Below, piece after piece: positions 8,346 to 18,121 of a stretch of DNA of 64,000 nt (the first letter of the stretch is position 1; each line of letters starts with the position of its first letter). A program made the position numbers and the translations under genes. Under the pieces are notes generated by a model. That model made no database searches, was not told where the DNA came from, and saw nothing but the letters and a program-made list of their open reading frames with translations. Source of the stretch: CAZRHR01 sp964578885 (GTDB lineage Bacteria > Bacteroidota > Bacteroidia > CAIKAF01); contig CAZOEO010000018.1 of NCBI GenBank assembly GCA_964578885.1, positions 3,387-67,386 on the forward strand, given 5' to 3'.

Positions 8346-9569
8346 TTATTGTAAACGTGAAGCTATAGGTTGCTGAGGAGCAAAAGGTGTACCTGCAAGC
8401 CTGTCGCGTGTTTCGGTACCAAAAGTGGTTTTTGAAGCCACCCAAGCATCATACTCTTCTTTCTCAAGGATGCGGATAGGCATCATCATGTTAAAGTGGG
8501 TCGCACCACAAATATTATTGCAATACAACCAATATTCAAAATCCTTTTTACCCGTAATGCCGCGCATTTCAGAGGTGGTAATCACCGGAGTGAAATTGAA
8601 ATAGGTTTTAGAACCTGGAACACAATACATGTGAACACGGAAATGAGGCATGTACGCGGAATGGATTACATCCTGAGAACGCATTTCAAGTGTAACAGGA
8701 ACTCCTTTAGGAAGATAAATGGTATCACGAACCACAATATCATCTTCTACTGTAGCGTACTGACCGCCTTGTGCGTTTTCAAAATCCTCCTGGAATTGAT
8801 ACAATACACGAAGTTGGTGGGTCATTCTGCGAAGACGAATGTTTTGATCTTTCAACAGAGAATCATTCGGAAATTTGTTATCAATTACATCGCGTACATC
8901 GGCACTATCCTTGCGGATACGAGCAATTTGTTCATTGACGGTTCCTTCGGTAATCAAACCAAGAATGTTCGCATCATTGATCATGGTATAGTTCGCCGTA
9001 CCAAGAGTGTTATCACTACCTGCATATCTGGCAGTCCAGTCAAATTGACGCGCGTACAATTCAACGACCATGGCATTTGGGTTTCGCTCTGTGGTATCAT
9101 TCCAAACCAAAAGCCCCTTCAACACTAACACTGCCATAACCAGGGCAGGAATCAAGGTCCAAACCAATTCGAGCTTGTTGTTATGAGCATAGTGGGTTGC
9201 TCTACGGTTTTTGTTGTACCGGTATTTGTAAGCAAACCACAACAACAAAGTTTGGGTTAAGAAAAATGCCAGGGTAATTACGTAAAAATTGAGCATCAGC
9301 AAGTCATCCACAGCCTTACCATGTTCAGAAGCAGAAACAGGAAGTTGATATTCCGGCGTAAAATACTTCGCAGTAAGGTAGATGAACATGGTGAACATCC
9401 CGAAAAGGGAGAGCAACAGCAAAAAGGCATTGGTGTTGTTTTCCGCAGGTGTAACCTCGTAAGGCTTTCTTCCGCGTAAGATGGCAGAAAATTCGAACAC
9501 TTTCAGCAGACGGGCTGCTGTATACAGGCTCAGAAGAATAACGGCCAGTAGTGCAATATTGATGAGCAT
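8346..9569 (-). CDS. coxB: Cytochrome c oxidase subunit II (CuA subunit)
   Basis: 407 residues. Two membrane segments typical of subunit II span about residues 80-150, preceded by an extra N-terminal hydrophobic segment. The periplasmic cupredoxin domain carries the full CuA site: DVIHSAYMPHF supplies the first histidine and CNNICGATHFNM gives C-x3-C-x3-H-x2-M. Compared with proteobacterial enzymes it has an insertion of roughly 70 residues (about 190-260, helical and charged) within the cupredoxin domain, and there is no fused cytochrome c. Electrons therefore probably arrive through ActE or the extra haem domain of ActA. It lies 49 bp after actF and 21 bp before coxA. Confidence 0.96.
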   Translation of the reverse strand: MLINIALLAVILLSLYTAARLLKVFEFSAILRGRKPYEVTPAENNTNAFLLLLSLFGMFTMFIYLTAKYFTPEYQLPVSASEHGKAVDDLLMLNFYVITLAFFLTQTLLLWFAYKYRYNKNRRATHYAHNNKLELVWTLIPALVMAVLVLKGLLVWNDTTERNPNAMVVELYARQFDWTARYAGSDNTLGTANYTMINDANILGLITEGTVNEQIARIRKDSADVRDVIDNKFPNDSLLKDQNIRLRRMTHQLRVLYQFQEDFENAQGGQYATVEDDIVVRDTIYLPKGVPVTLEMRSQDVIHSAYMPHFRVHMYCVPGSKTYFNFTPVITTSEMRGITGKKDFEYWLYCNNICGATHFNMMMPIRILEKEEYDAWVASKTTFGTETRDRLAGTPFAPQQPIASRLQ

Positions 9570-9618
9570 GTTCCGAGTTTCTTAAAGTATGAACAGAAAA
9601 ATGGGTACAAAAGTTTTT

Positions 9619-10794
9619 TTAAATCGCGTGATGTTTGCTTTCACCTAAGAACGGATGGTTTTGCGCTGTTAAAGGAGCAGAAGCCAAAGCCCTGAAAGTG
9701 AAAAACAAAAACAGCCCGAGAAATCCTAAAGATACACCGATATCCATGAGACCGAATTGTACAAAACGACCCAATGAACCAGGCATAACCATTTGGAACA
9801 AATCCATCAAATGACCTAAGAGGATGACCGCGCCGGACACCATAACCAGGTTGTAGTTCCTTTTCGCGTCTCTGTGCATCAGTACAATCAGAGGGAAAAC
9901 GAAATTACATACCAGCATGAGCAACATAAGCGGCTTATAGGGTGTATGGAAACGCTCCAGAAAATAGTTGATTTCTTCAGGAATATTAGAATACCAAATC
10001 AACATGTATTGGCTAAACCAAAGGTATGTCCAAAAAATACTGAAGGCAAACATCATTTTAGCCAAATCATGAATATGACTTTGGTTCACATTGGGCAAAT
10101 AACCGTTTTTCTTCAAGTAAACAGTAATCAGCAACATGAAGGTGAGGGCACTCACCCAAAAACCTGCGAAAACATACCAACCATAAAGTGTAGAGAACCA
10201 GTGAGGGTCGATAGACATAAGGAAATCCCAGGCAGAAGTAGAAGAGGTCACGGCAAAAAACACAAGAAAAGCAGCAGACCACTGATAAGACTTCTTATGC
10301 CAGCTCATTCCTCCTTCAATATCTTCTTTTAAAGAAAAACCTCTCAGTTTATTGATAAAAAAGAACCAACCAGCCAAATAAACCAGGATACGCGCCAACC
10401 AGAATTCGCTATTCAGCCAAGTAGACTTCCAGGATGAGTTGTAAATCACATCATTTGCTTGAAACTCTGGATCGAGCCAATGCCACGTGTGGTTCAAATG
10501 AAGATAACCAGCTAAAGTTACGACCAAAAGAAACAACGCACCAATGGGAAAATACTGAGACATCGCTTCAGGAACACGCTTGAAAGCAGTGTGCCAACCA
10601 CCTTCACCAACATAGTGTACGGCGATAAAAAAAGTACCTGCCAAAGCAATGGTAGTGTACCAAAAGGCGTTGATCAAAAGATTGCTCCAAGCCCTATCAG
10701 GATCAACCAAAAAATTGACCACCAGAGAGATGATTCCCACCCCAATGAGGGCTAGGAATGCATTTTTTGCTTTTCCGGGAATTGTGAAGTTCAT
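9619..10794 (-). CDS. actF: Alternative complex III subunit ActF (membrane quinone-site subunit)
   Basis: 391 residues with about ten hydrophobic segments, no haem or metal motifs, and conserved aromatic/polar residues in the loops (for example WLDPEFQANDVIYNSSWKS and SIDPHWFSTLYGWY). These are characteristic of the ActF/ActC (NrfD-like) superfamily annotated as quinol:cytochrome c oxidoreductase quinone-binding subunit 2. In the known complex structures ActF and ActC form the membrane part, and ActC holds the main quinol site. Position between actE and coxB and the continuous operon support the call. Start at MNFTIPGKAKN is the only sensible one. Confidence 0.92.
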   Translation of the reverse strand: MNFTIPGKAKNAFLALIGVGIISLVVNFLVDPDRAWSNLLINAFWYTTIALAGTFFIAVHYVGEGGWHTAFKRVPEAMSQYFPIGALFLLVVTLAGYLHLNHTWHWLDPEFQANDVIYNSSWKSTWLNSEFWLARILVYLAGWFFFINKLRGFSLKEDIEGGMSWHKKSYQWSAAFLVFFAVTSSTSAWDFLMSIDPHWFSTLYGWYVFAGFWVSALTFMLLITVYLKKNGYLPNVNQSHIHDLAKMMFAFSIFWTYLWFSQYMLIWYSNIPEEINYFLERFHTPYKPLMLLMLVCNFVFPLIVLMHRDAKRNYNLVMVSGAVILLGHLMDLFQMVMPGSLGRFVQFGLMDIGVSLGFLGLFLFFTFRALASAPLTAQNHPFLGESKHHAI

Positions 10795-10820
10795 GATAAT
10801 ATCTTGATGGCAGTTTGTAA

Positions 10821-11468
10821 TTATGGATTGGCAAGTTCTGGCGTAGCGGCCGCAGTAGCAGCAGTAGTATCAGTTACGGCAGGCTTTTGAAGCGTCTGAA
10901 CAAACATGGTAACTTTCCAACGCTCCTCGGCAGACAACTGAGAAGCGTAGCTACCCATGTTATTTTTACCCCATTGCATGGCATGATAAATCTGTCCTTC
11001 CGTAATGTCTCTGAGTTGTTCAGAATCGTAAGCGGGAGGCTGGAGACCATAATTATCCTTCGCTAAAAGGACTTTTACCACAGAGCCATCACCCTTACCT
11101 TGCGTCCCATGACATGGAGCGCAGAAAATAGTGTACAGACGCTCGCCTTCCGCTAAATTCTCCATAGTTAAGGGAAGCGGATTACGCAAGTTGGCAAAAG
11201 CGGCTGCACGACCCTCAGGACTATCGTCGTAAGGATAGGGCATAAAGTTCATCCTTTTAGTAGAATCCGCGCTGTAAGCAATGGTTCCTGCGACAGGATT
11301 TTGATTGGTTTTACCGTCTGCAAAGTTGGGATTCGATTCACCCGCCTTGTAAGAAGGGCTGTAATACATATCGGGCATGAATTCATAACCCGGACTGTTC
11401 TTATCCTTGGTGCAGGAAACCAATAACGCCCCTGCAAGAACACTTGTAAATAGGATAGGAGTACGCAT
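10821..11468 (-). CDS. actE: Alternative complex III subunit ActE (monohaem c-type cytochrome lipoprotein)
   Basis: 215 residues when started at MRTPILFTSVLAGALLVSC, which gives a lipoprotein signal with the lipid-modified Cys at residue 19. An upstream in-frame start would add 27 residues lacking signal features and run into actD, so it is rejected. A single haem c site, FCAPCHGTQGKGDG (CxxCH), lies near residue 110. The sixth ligand is probably the Met in NNMGSYASQLS. Class I cytochromes of this type are the electron exit of the complex, passing electrons to the oxidase encoded downstream. An Ala/Thr-rich C-terminal tail follows the domain. Spacing is 10 bp after actD and 26 bp before actF. 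Confidence 0.93.
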   Translation of the reverse strand: MRTPILFTSVLAGALLVSCTKDKNSPGYEFMPDMYYSPSYKAGESNPNFADGKTNQNPVAGTIAYSADSTKRMNFMPYPYDDSPEGRAAAFANLRNPLPLTMENLAEGERLYTIFCAPCHGTQGKGDGSVVKVLLAKDNYGLQPPAYDSEQLRDITEGQIYHAMQWGKNNMGSYASQLSAEERWKVTMFVQTLQKPAVTDTTAATAAATPELANP

Positions 11469-11478
11469 GATTTCCTGT

Positions 11479-12030
11479 TTAGGCTTCGTCATTATAGCGG
11501 AGAACATCAGAAGTGCAGGAAGCTGCACCCCATTGCTCCAATTCAGCACTTAATTCTCGCACATTCAACTGAGGGTTGTCGTCATGAACAATTTCCATAA
11601 CAAACAAATCATCCGTGGAGCGTGGTTCCGGATTCATGGCAGGCATGCCGGGAAACAAACGAGTCGTGAAAAAATAGGTGGCAATCATACCATGGGCTGC
11701 AATCAGAACAGTAATCTCAAAAGCAACTGGTATAAATGCTGGAATGTTGGCGGCCAAAGAAAAAGAAGGCTTTCCACCAATATCCATTGGCCAATCTTTG
11801 ATGTTCATATACCACATCATCAACAAGGCGAGGGCCGATCCGGCAGCGCCATAAAAGAAGGCAGCTGTGGAAATGCGGGTACGCTTATTACCAACGACAT
11901 CATCAATGCCATGAATAGGAAAAGGAGAATAAATCTCACGGATTTTAATGCCGCGAGAAACTAATTTTTCGGCCGCATGTAAACATTCATCCGGATCCGT
12001 AAATTTCGCTAAGAGGGTTTGCTTGCTCAT
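11479..12030 (-). CDS. actD: Alternative complex III subunit ActD (DUF3341)
   Basis: 183 residues. The N-terminal domain contains LAKFTDPDECLHAAEKLVSRGI and the DUF3341 motif IREIYSPFPIHGIDDV, followed by two membrane hairpin helices (AAFFYGAAGSALALLMMWY and PVAFEITVLIAAHGMIATY) and a short cytoplasmic/periplasmic C-terminus. This is the usual architecture and length for ActD, a structural subunit without cofactors that packs against ActC and ActF. It sits in its standard place between actC and actE. Confidence 0.94.
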   Translation of the reverse strand: MSKQTLLAKFTDPDECLHAAEKLVSRGIKIREIYSPFPIHGIDDVVGNKRTRISTAAFFYGAAGSALALLMMWYMNIKDWPMDIGGKPSFSLAANIPAFIPVAFEITVLIAAHGMIATYFFTTRLFPGMPAMNPEPRSTDDLFVMEIVHDDNPQLNVRELSAELEQWGAASCTSDVLRYNDEA

Positions 12031-12052
12031 AATCTTTTCTTACGAGATGGTA

Positions 12053-13459
12053 TCAATGATGGTGGGCTTCTTCCTTGTTGTACAAATGGCCAGTCTTATG
12101 CTTCCAACCGTCACCGGAAGCTTTCAGAATAGATTTTGTTTCGGCAATCGCAATTACAGGGAAGGTGCGAGAGAACAAAAGGAAAAGGGTAAAGAAAATA
12201 CCGAGGGTGCCGATGAAAATCCCCAAATCTACCCAGGTTGGGTGGAACATGGTCCAGCTGGAAGGCAGATAGTCGCGGTGCAAAGAAGTAACGATAATCA
12301 CAAAACGCTCGAACCACATACCGATGTTTACTACAATGCTCAGGGCAAATGTCCACACCAGATTCTTACGGATACCTTTAAACCAAAACAGCTGAGGTGA
12401 AATAACGTTACAGCTCATCATAATCCAATAAGCCCAAAGATATGGTCCTGTAGCACGGTTGATAAAGGCATAATGCTCATACTGCACACCGGAATACCAT
12501 GCAATAACCAACTCCGTAATGTAGGCCACACCCACAATAGAACCAGTCACCACAATAATCTTGTTCATGGATTCCAAATGATTCATGGTGATGTACTCCT
12601 GTAGGTTAAGCACTTTACGCATGATGATCAATAGCGTGGCTACCATTGCAAATCCGGAGAAAATCGCACCCGCTACAAAGTAGGGAGGGAAGATGGTCGT
12701 GTGCCAACCTGGAATCACAGAAGTGGCAAAGTCAAATGATACAATGGTGTGCACAGAAAGTACAAGAGGAGTTGAAAGACCCGCCAAAACCAGGGAAACT
12801 TCCTCGAAACGCTGCCAGCTTTTCGTAGTACCGCTCCATCCAAAAGAAACGATGGTGTAAATTTTCTTCATGAAAGGAATAATCTGACGATCCCTTACGG
12901 TGGCGAAATCAGGAATCAAACCTACATACCAGAATCCAAGAGATACTGAAAAGTAGGTGGAGATGGCGAAAAGGTCCCAAAGCAGTGGGGAGTTAAAGTT
13001 AACCCACAAAGAACCAAACTGGTTAGGAACAGGGAAAAACCAATACACTACCCAAACACGACCTACGTGGATTGCGGGGAAAAGTGCAGCGCAAATAACC
13101 GCAAAAATGGTCATGGCTTCCGCCGAACGGTTAATCGCCATCCGCCATTTTTGACGAAATAGCAGCAATACAGCAGAAATGAGTGTACCGGCGTGACCAA
13201 TACCAACCCACCATACGAAGTTCGTGATGTCCCACGCCCAACCTACAGTTTTATTGTTACCCCACACCCCAATACCTGTACCGAAGGTGTAAGTAATAAC
13301 ACCAAGCCCCCATGCAAGACACAATACTGCAATGGTGAAAACCAAATACCACATTTTGTTGGCCCGGCCTTCAATCGGCTTTACGATGTCCTCTGTAATC
13401 TGGTGGTACGTTTTGTTCCCCAGAATGAGCGGCTCCCTTATCGGTGATTCAACGTGCAT
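12053..13459 (-). CDS. actC: Alternative complex III subunit ActC (NrfD/PsrC-like, quinol-binding)
   Basis: 468 residues with about ten membrane helices of the NrfD/PsrC family. Recognisable stretches include WVGIGHAGTLISAVLLLFRQ and GRVWVVYWFFPVPNQFGS near the quinol pocket, HTIVSFDFATSVIPGWH (the HxIV...PGWH segment shared with ActC proteins), and a His-rich C-terminus ending EEAHHH. In the solved complexes this subunit oxidises menaquinol on the periplasmic side and hands electrons to the iron-sulfur chain of ActB. It starts 35 bp after actB and is followed by actD, the canonical order. Confidence 0.95.
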   Translation of the reverse strand: MHVESPIREPLILGNKTYHQITEDIVKPIEGRANKMWYLVFTIAVLCLAWGLGVITYTFGTGIGVWGNNKTVGWAWDITNFVWWVGIGHAGTLISAVLLLFRQKWRMAINRSAEAMTIFAVICAALFPAIHVGRVWVVYWFFPVPNQFGSLWVNFNSPLLWDLFAISTYFSVSLGFWYVGLIPDFATVRDRQIIPFMKKIYTIVSFGWSGTTKSWQRFEEVSLVLAGLSTPLVLSVHTIVSFDFATSVIPGWHTTIFPPYFVAGAIFSGFAMVATLLIIMRKVLNLQEYITMNHLESMNKIIVVTGSIVGVAYITELVIAWYSGVQYEHYAFINRATGPYLWAYWIMMSCNVISPQLFWFKGIRKNLVWTFALSIVVNIGMWFERFVIIVTSLHRDYLPSSWTMFHPTWVDLGIFIGTLGIFFTLFLLFSRTFPVIAIAETKSILKASGDGWKHKTGHLYNKEEAHHH

Positions 13460-13494
13460 ATCTTATGGATATAAAGTGATCGTAATCAGTTAAA

Positions 13495-16400
13495 TTAATG
13501 ATGTGCTGTGGTATCTGTTCCAGAAGCATGGGCGTCATGATCTTCGTGGTGACCATGATGTCCACCTGCCGCATGACCATAAGCCTCTTCCACATTGCGC
13601 ACTTTGGTTTGATAAATGATATTGGGTTTTACACCAATCTCTTCCAACAAATAATATGCACGACCTTGAGCGGCCAACTGTGGAATTTGTCCTTTGGCAT
13701 CATTGAAATCCCCAAACACAATGGCATGGGTTGGACAAGCTTCCTGACAAGCGGTTTCAATCTCTCCATCCAGCACCATACGGCTTTCGGATTTAGCTTT
13801 GAGTTTACCAGCCTGAATACGTTGCACGCACATGGAGCATTTTTCCATAACACCACGAGCACGAACGGTTACATCAGGATTCAGTACCATTTTGCCCAAA
13901 TCGTCATTCATGTAGTAGTCAAATTTCTCATTATCTGAGTATTTGAACCAGTTGAAACGACGAACTTTATAAGGACAGTTGTTGGCGCAGTAACGTGTAC
14001 CCACACAACGGTTGTAAGTCATTTGGTTGAGACCTTCGGTGCTGTGGGTGGTAGCCAATACCGGACAAACCGTCTCACAAGGCGCATGGTTACAATGCTG
14101 ACACATCACGGGTTGGAAAGCCACCTTTGGATTGGCTGAAGGAATCTCTTTCGCCCGGTGGTTATCGTTTCCGCGCTCGTAACGAGTGCTTGGATCTGCA
14201 TCGGATGTGTAGTAGCGGTCGATCCGTAACCAGTGCATGTCTCTGGATTTGCGGATTTCATCTTTACCTACTACAGGTACGTTGTTTTCAACGTGGCAAG
14301 ACACCACACATGCACCACAACCGGTGCAAGCATTGAGGTCGATAGACATTCCCCAACGGTGATTCACCATTTTAAATTCCTGCCAGTAGTCAATCTTATC
14401 TACAGGAGCTTCGTGCGCACCTTCAGGAATTAAATCCTTCATGTTGGTGTGCATGGTCTTAGCAGGATTTCCAGAACGAGGATCCGCCTGATATTCAGAA
14501 AGTGATGTTTCCTTAATGATATCACGGCCCATCATCGTGTGATGCGTCTGGATACCAGCTAACTGGTATTTACCAGGAGCGCCGGCCAGATCTGCACCCG
14601 TAAGTACTGTTTGTGCAAAACCATTCTGCATGGTTATCAGCGGAAAGGCATTGGCACCCACAAGATCATCTTGATTTCTGCCCACCGGACGACCGTAACC
14701 CAAAGCAATAGAAATGGTTTTGGGCGCCTGACCCGGTTGTGCAAGAACAGGAAGAGTGAGCGTTACATCATTCACTTTTACCGTGGCCAAATGAGCATAT
14801 TGCTCTTGACCCATCAATTTATTAAAGCCAAGCTCATCCATATCAGAAGGAGCCATGGCAATATAGTTGTCCCAGCTTACGCGGGAAATAGGATCAGGAA
14901 ATTCTTGTAGCATCGGATTTGCAGCTTGGTCGCCCAAACCGATACCAACTTTTTGATACAATACCACATCCCAATTAGCCGAAACAGCACTCGATAGCAC
15001 CTGGGCTGCAGCATTGGATACTTCAGCACCAGAAGTTTCAGTAGCTTCGGAAGGAACCACATCGATAGTAGTTACATTGCCAGCATACATACCGTTATGC
15101 AACGCATCCTGCCATGCTGAGGTAAAATTAAGTCCTGCACCAGACAGAATGGTATTGGCCCACCGCTGACGGATATAATCTCTCCAAGTCGTATTGTAAC
15201 GATCGCCACGAATAGCATTTCCACTCCAAACCAAGAAAGATTCCTGGGCCTGACGGGTGTCAAATAAAGGATTAATGGTAGGTTGTTGGAGAGTATAATG
15301 TCCTGTTACGGGCATATGGTCTCCCCAGGATTCCAAATAATGATGATCCGGTAGAATATAAGCAGCTTGAGTTTCTTCGGGACGGCTTGCAAAACTTACC
15401 GTAAGGGAAACCTTACCTAAAGCCTCATTAAAAGAAGCACCATTGGCAAGTGTATAAGATGGATTCACACCGTACATCAGCAGTGCAGACACCTTACCAG
15501 CTTGCATGTCTTTTACCAACTGGTCTACTGCTGCCTCATCGCCTTTGAACATTTCCAAAGCCATGTCGGTAGAAATGGTTTCACCGTAGTTCCCCAACCA
15601 GGTGTTGATTTGATTCACCAATATCTGACAAGCAGGATCATTGATACCACAAACCACTAAACCTTTACCTTTATTGGACAGAAGGTGGTCACCAGCTCTT
15701 TCCACATCAGACATGAAAACACCTTCAGTTTTAGCGCCGCCGGAATTTCCAGTTTTGCTGGCAACATACTGATGAAGAGCCACAAGTGCCTTTTTTAAAT
15801 CGGCATGATTGAGCATGGTTCTGTAATCCGCGTTGGAACCCGCCAAAGAAAGATGGGTTTCAAACTGGAAATGACGAGACATGTCCTTGTGATCCGGGTT
15901 TCTGGAAGCGGCATAACCCGTTTCATATGCTCCGGACATTAACCAACCATTCAGAAAATCAGCACCGAAAGACACAATGCTCCGGGCTTTATCGAAATGA
16001 TAGGTAGGGATAATAGATTTTCCATGAGTAGCCTGGTGAGCTGTACGAATGGATTTAAAGGAAACGGCGTCGTATTGTACTACTTCTGTGGTAGGATAAA
16101 CCTCTTTAAAAGCAGCAATGGCAGCCGCAGTAGATGGTGAAATTAAAGTTTGGCTAAGGATAACGATACGTCCGTTTGCCGCTTTAATCTGTTCCAAAGA
16201 TTGCTGAATATTTTTATCAGCCTCGGTCCAGGTTGTAGGTTGTCCGGCAGCCAAAGGACCTTTCAGTCGTTTGTTGTCGTACAACATGATCACAGAACCT
16301 TGAATGCGCGCGTTGGTAGCTCCTTTAGTGAGTGGACAATGTTTGTTGCCTTTCACCTTAATCGGCCGACCTTCACGGGTTTTCACCAGAACACTGGAGA

Positions 16401-16710
16401 AATCGTGACCATCATAATAGGTGGAGGCATAGAAATTGGCTACACCAGGAGTGATGGTTTCAGGCTTAATCACATAAGGAATCGCCTTTTTGATGGGGGT
16501 TTGACAAGCAGCGAGGGTGGCTGCACCTACACCAAAGCCCAAGAATTTCAAAAAATCTCTGCGATTGGTGGCAGAAGCCGCCAGTTGATCATCCCCAATC
16601 AGCTGATCTACAGAAAGCGATTCAGGGAATTCTTGGTCACGGCTTTGTTGAAAACCTGGGGTATTCTCCAGCTCTTCGTACCCTTTCCAATAAATTTTAT
16701 TGTTGCTCAT
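13495..16710 (-). CDS. actB: Alternative complex III subunit ActB (TAT-variant molybdopterin oxidoreductase-like/Fe-S fusion)
   Basis: 1071 residues, an ActB1-ActB2 fusion. The N-terminus carries the TAT-variant signal NRRDFLKFLGFGVGAATLAAC, split here as NRRDFLKF then GFGVGAATLAAC, with a lipobox-like Cys after LAA; lipid anchoring is therefore possible. Residues about 60-700 resemble molybdopterin oxidoreductases but lack the Fe-S cluster cysteines and cofactor ligand, as in all ActB1. The C-terminal third is a four-cluster ferredoxin domain: CTGCGACVVSC, CQHCNHAPCETVC, CVGTRYCANNC and CSMCVQRIQ with a later CQEAC. One of these sets normally holds a [3Fe-4S] centre. The C-terminus is His-rich. 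The protein links quinol oxidation in ActC to the haems of ActA. Confidence 0.96.
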   Translation of the reverse strand: MSNNKIYWKGYEELENTPGFQQSRDQEFPESLSVDQLIGDDQLAASATNRRDFLKFLGFGVGAATLAACQTPIKKAIPYVIKPETITPGVANFYASTYYDGHDFSSVLVKTREGRPIKVKGNKHCPLTKGATNARIQGSVIMLYDNKRLKGPLAAGQPTTWTEADKNIQQSLEQIKAANGRIVILSQTLISPSTAAAIAAFKEVYPTTEVVQYDAVSFKSIRTAHQATHGKSIIPTYHFDKARSIVSFGADFLNGWLMSGAYETGYAASRNPDHKDMSRHFQFETHLSLAGSNADYRTMLNHADLKKALVALHQYVASKTGNSGGAKTEGVFMSDVERAGDHLLSNKGKGLVVCGINDPACQILVNQINTWLGNYGETISTDMALEMFKGDEAAVDQLVKDMQAGKVSALLMYGVNPSYTLANGASFNEALGKVSLTVSFASRPEETQAAYILPDHHYLESWGDHMPVTGHYTLQQPTINPLFDTRQAQESFLVWSGNAIRGDRYNTTWRDYIRQRWANTILSGAGLNFTSAWQDALHNGMYAGNVTTIDVVPSEATETSGAEVSNAAAQVLSSAVSANWDVVLYQKVGIGLGDQAANPMLQEFPDPISRVSWDNYIAMAPSDMDELGFNKLMGQEQYAHLATVKVNDVTLTLPVLAQPGQAPKTISIALGYGRPVGRNQDDLVGANAFPLITMQNGFAQTVLTGADLAGAPGKYQLAGIQTHHTMMGRDIIKETSLSEYQADPRSGNPAKTMHTNMKDLIPEGAHEAPVDKIDYWQEFKMVNHRWGMSIDLNACTGCGACVVSCHVENNVPVVGKDEIRKSRDMHWLRIDRYYTSDADPSTRYERGNDNHRAKEIPSANPKVAFQPVMCQHCNHAPCETVCPVLATTHSTEGLNQMTYNRCVGTRYCANNCPYKVRRFNWFKYSDNEKFDYYMNDDLGKMVLNPDVTVRARGVMEKCSMCVQRIQAGKLKAKSESRMVLDGEIETACQEACPTHAIVFGDFNDAKGQIPQLAAQGRAYYLLEEIGVKPNIIYQTKVRNVEEAYGHAAGGHHGHHEDHDAHASGTDTTAHH

Positions 16711-16731
16711 AGCGATCGTGATCGTTGGAGA

Positions 16732-18120
16732 TTAATAATGACATTTTGAACATTCAAGGCCACCGATTTTTTCAACGGTAAAAGCTTGACCGTCGCGCAT
16801 TTCGTACTCGCCTTTATGGGTTTTGTAATATTCGTGCAGGCGCTCATAGTAACCATTGGAGGCGTATTGCACTTCGGTCTTACGGTGACAATTGATACAC
16901 CATCCCATGGTCAACGGAGAAGCCTGATATACAACTTCCATTTTTCCTACATCGCCATGGCAAGTCTGACATTCTACTTTACCAACTGCTACGTGTTGTT
17001 GGTGGTTAAAATAAGCGTGATCAGGTAAATTGTGGATTTGAACCCATTCAATCGGCTTTTGAATTTGGGATTTTACCCCTTCGAAAGCGTCTTCTTGTCC
17101 GTTTTCTGTCAGATACTTCTTGTATAGTGCTTCCACTTGCTCTCTAGGCATATCGTTGTAATTCGGAATGAATTTCAAATCGATAGGATCCCAGCCGATA
17201 GAAGCATAAATCTTGGTGATTTCAGCACGGCCATATTGTGGACCTTCCTGCACAGCTTTATGGCAATTCATACAAACGTTGGCAGAAGGGATATTTGCAT
17301 GCTTGCTTTTCGCAGCAGTGGAGTGACAATACTGGCAATCAATTTTATTCTGACCTACGTGCAGAGCATGGCTAAATTTAATTGGTTGCTCTGGCTCATA
17401 GCCCTGATACACACCAATTTCATTTAAGGCATTGAAACCGATTACCGCTAAATAGCTTACGATAACAACAACAATAACTCCAGTAATGCGCTTGTGTCCG
17501 GCAATCCATTGAGTTACTTTGGCCGTACTGAAACCAGACTTTTCCTCTACAGGCGTTTCACCGGCTTTTTCCCGGCGAATGTTTTCGAGGGCTTTAGTTA
17601 CGCCATTCAACGAGCGCGCCACGACCAACAGAATAATGGCGGCAGCTACCAAAATGATAGTCAACATGGTATTATCTGACTCCCCACCGGCAGGAGCAGC
17701 GCCAGCGGCAGCAGGATCGCCTGATGCAGCGGCAGCAGGAGCATCTGTTCCCGGGTCATCTATATAGGCCAAAATGCTTAAAACCTCATCATCTGAGAGA
17801 TTAAAAGCAGGCATTTGAGAGTTATTATACTCTTTGTATAAGGCATTGGCATACGCATCTCCTGTTTTCAAAAACTCCGAAGAGTTTCTAATCCAAGCTA
17901 TGAGCTTAGTGTCATCTCCGTTCCAACGTTCGCGAACACCCTTTAAGCCGGGGCCTACGAACTTTTTGTCGGTTACATAGTGACACTTGGCACACTGTGC
18001 TTTGAACAGCGCTTTACCATTGTCTTTGTCTACTGCGGCATTTGCTGCCGGGGTGATCATTAATACGGTAAACACCATTAAGGTGTTCCATATACCAGCG
18101 ATCCTCTTCACGTTACGCAT
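16732..18120 (-). CDS. actA: Alternative complex III subunit ActA with fused N-terminal monohaem cytochrome c domain
   Basis: 462 residues. After a signal peptide (cleavage near residue 28) there is a cytochrome c domain with CAKCH and a candidate Met ligand in NNSQMPAFNLS (about residues 33-125), then a Pro/Ala-rich linker, a hydrophobic segment (TMLTIILVAAAIILLVVA), a charged cytoplasmic stretch, a second hydrophobic segment and a multihaem domain with CQYCH, CMNCH, CQTCH, CINCH and CSKCH. That makes six CxxCH sites in total: the five expected for ActA plus one extra. The protein ends two residues after the last haem motif. It is the first gene of the operon, read from the promoter at 18170-18177, 21 bp before actB. 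Confidence 0.95.
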   Translation of the reverse strand: MRNVKRIAGIWNTLMVFTVLMITPAANAAVDKDNGKALFKAQCAKCHYVTDKKFVGPGLKGVRERWNGDDTKLIAWIRNSSEFLKTGDAYANALYKEYNNSQMPAFNLSDDEVLSILAYIDDPGTDAPAAAASGDPAAAGAAPAGGESDNTMLTIILVAAAIILLVVARSLNGVTKALENIRREKAGETPVEEKSGFSTAKVTQWIAGHKRITGVIVVVIVSYLAVIGFNALNEIGVYQGYEPEQPIKFSHALHVGQNKIDCQYCHSTAAKSKHANIPSANVCMNCHKAVQEGPQYGRAEITKIYASIGWDPIDLKFIPNYNDMPREQVEALYKKYLTENGQEDAFEGVKSQIQKPIEWVQIHNLPDHAYFNHQQHVAVGKVECQTCHGDVGKMEVVYQASPLTMGWCINCHRKTEVQYASNGYYERLHEYYKTHKGEYEMRDGQAFTVEKIGGLECSKCHY

Positions 18121-18121
18121 A

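Noticed and set aside
11469..11549. Upstream start of actE
   Set aside because: It overlaps actD and precedes a complete lipoprotein signal, so the start at 11468 is preferred.
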